DNA of 5,388 nt, from contig JBDTLH010000387.1 in assembly GCA_039934875.1 (NCBI GenBank), forward strand, positions 1 through 5,388, read 5' to 3'. This document shows, piece by piece, positions 4,891 through 5,388 of the stretch (position 1 is the stretch's first letter; each line of letters starts with the position of its first letter). This stretch comes from JBDTLH01 sp039934875 (lineage in GTDB: Bacteria > Acidobacteriota > Terriglobia > Terriglobales > Acidobacteriaceae). Under the pieces are notes generated by a model. That model had not been told where the DNA came from, made no database searches, and saw only the letters and a program-made list of their open reading frames with translations. The position numbers were made by a program, and so were the translations under genes.

Positions 4891-5376
4891 TTATTCGTTT
4901 TCCGCAAAGAGCTGCGGCATCGCGGGCCGCACCGCGGCAGGGCGTTTCTTGCCCAAGGCAATGCCGCCGATCACGGCCAGAACGGAAAACGACTGCAACG
5001 ATGAACGAGGCACGAAGATGCGCTGAGTATTGCCGCGAGTGTCCGGAGGGGCGATCAGGAACCCATCGGGCGCGAACTGGCTCAACTCGTTACCCATCAA
5101 TCCTTCAAGCATTTCTTGATCGTTGAAAATCAACCGCACCCAGAGTCCTTCCGCACGGGGGCGGGAGGGAAACGACTTGCGCACGATCTCCTCGGAATTC
5201 TCCAGGTCGCGGACGAAATAGACGGCCTTGACCTCTTCGAGCGGGATCAGCACCAGCTTGCCGGCTGCATTGAGCAGTTCGATCTTATTTTGCTGGATAT
5301 AGCTAGCGCCCACGAATCCGCTGACGCTGTCGCGATCCAGCCGGCGGACGATCACGCGCTTGTGGGTAGAGGGCAT
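4891..5376 (-). CDS. Hypothetical protein with two related beta-rich units
   Basis: A 161-residue soluble protein with no signal peptide or membrane segment; I do not recognise the family with certainty. Two segments look like copies of one unit: residues 7-55 (KRVIVRRLDRDSVSGF ... KIELLNAAGKLVLIPLEEVKAVYFV) and 79-133 (WVRLIFNDQEMLEGL ... FLIAPPDTRGNTQRIFVPRSSLQSFSVL). Each has a V-R-x-x-x-D strand, a Gly turn, a middle strand and a closing I/V-P strand, as in small SH3- or Sm-like barrels. The tail (142-161) is basic and Pro/Ala-rich, then acidic. The ATG at 5376 is 12 bases from the window edge and lacks an obvious Shine-Dalgarno; a longer form starting outside the window is not excluded, although this start is natural. 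It lies on the same strand as lpxD, separated by the REP element. Confidence 0.75.
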   Translation of the reverse strand: MPSTHKRVIVRRLDRDSVSGFVGASYIQQNKIELLNAAGKLVLIPLEEVKAVYFVRDLENSEEIVRKSFPSRPRAEGLWVRLIFNDQEMLEGLMGNELSQFAPDGFLIAPPDTRGNTQRIFVPRSSLQSFSVLAVIGGIALGKKRPAAVRPAMPQLFAENE

Positions 5377-5388
5377 TCAAGCAAATTG

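Noticed and set aside
4677..4961. A 94-codon minus-strand frame including PVGAYAFRHR
   Set aside because: It is the right REP end read in its open frame plus antisense to the transposase; there is no separate gene evidence.

Overview
The window looks like chromosomal DNA of a diderm (LPS-making) bacterium, moderately GC-rich. The gene mix suggests an Acidobacteriota (Terriglobia-like) genome: a secreted SYLF/Ysc84 protein, an atypical LuxR-type regulator, a stand-alone lpxD and a REP-associated tyrosine transposase. This taxonomic call is an inference from gene content and style, not a marker-based assignment.

Layout. Left, plus strand: a LuxR-family response regulator whose receiver has lost the phospho-acceptor Asp (124-789), then a 136-bp gap with a dyad, then an exported SYLF-domain protein (926-1630) closed by a clear rho-independent terminator. 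Converging on it from the right is a minus-strand cluster in the order lpxD (4055-3024), a receiver-PAS response regulator (2971-2081) and a small putative lipoprotein (2056-1685). The spacings, 52 and 24 bp, suit co-transcription. At the right end a further minus-strand gene (5376-4891) encodes an unrecognised 161-residue protein that seems to be built from two copies of one small beta-rich unit.

Between lpxD and that gene sits a compact 646-bp mobile element (4209-4854). It has 68-bp inverted ends, each made of two perfect palindromes separated by exactly 20 bp and headed by an outer GGAG. Inside is one intact Y1/HUH transposase of the RAYT class, whose last codons and stop codon lie in the right end.

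Functionally, lpxD serves lipid A synthesis. The regulator and lipoprotein behind it may be co-expressed with it, but nothing in the sequence shows that they act on the envelope. The most unusual points are the architecture of the REP element, an in-frame 15-bp tandem repeat inside the PAS domain, the degenerate receiver of the LuxR protein, and a possible leaderless start for lpxD. I see no CRISPR array, tRNA, rRNA or defence system.
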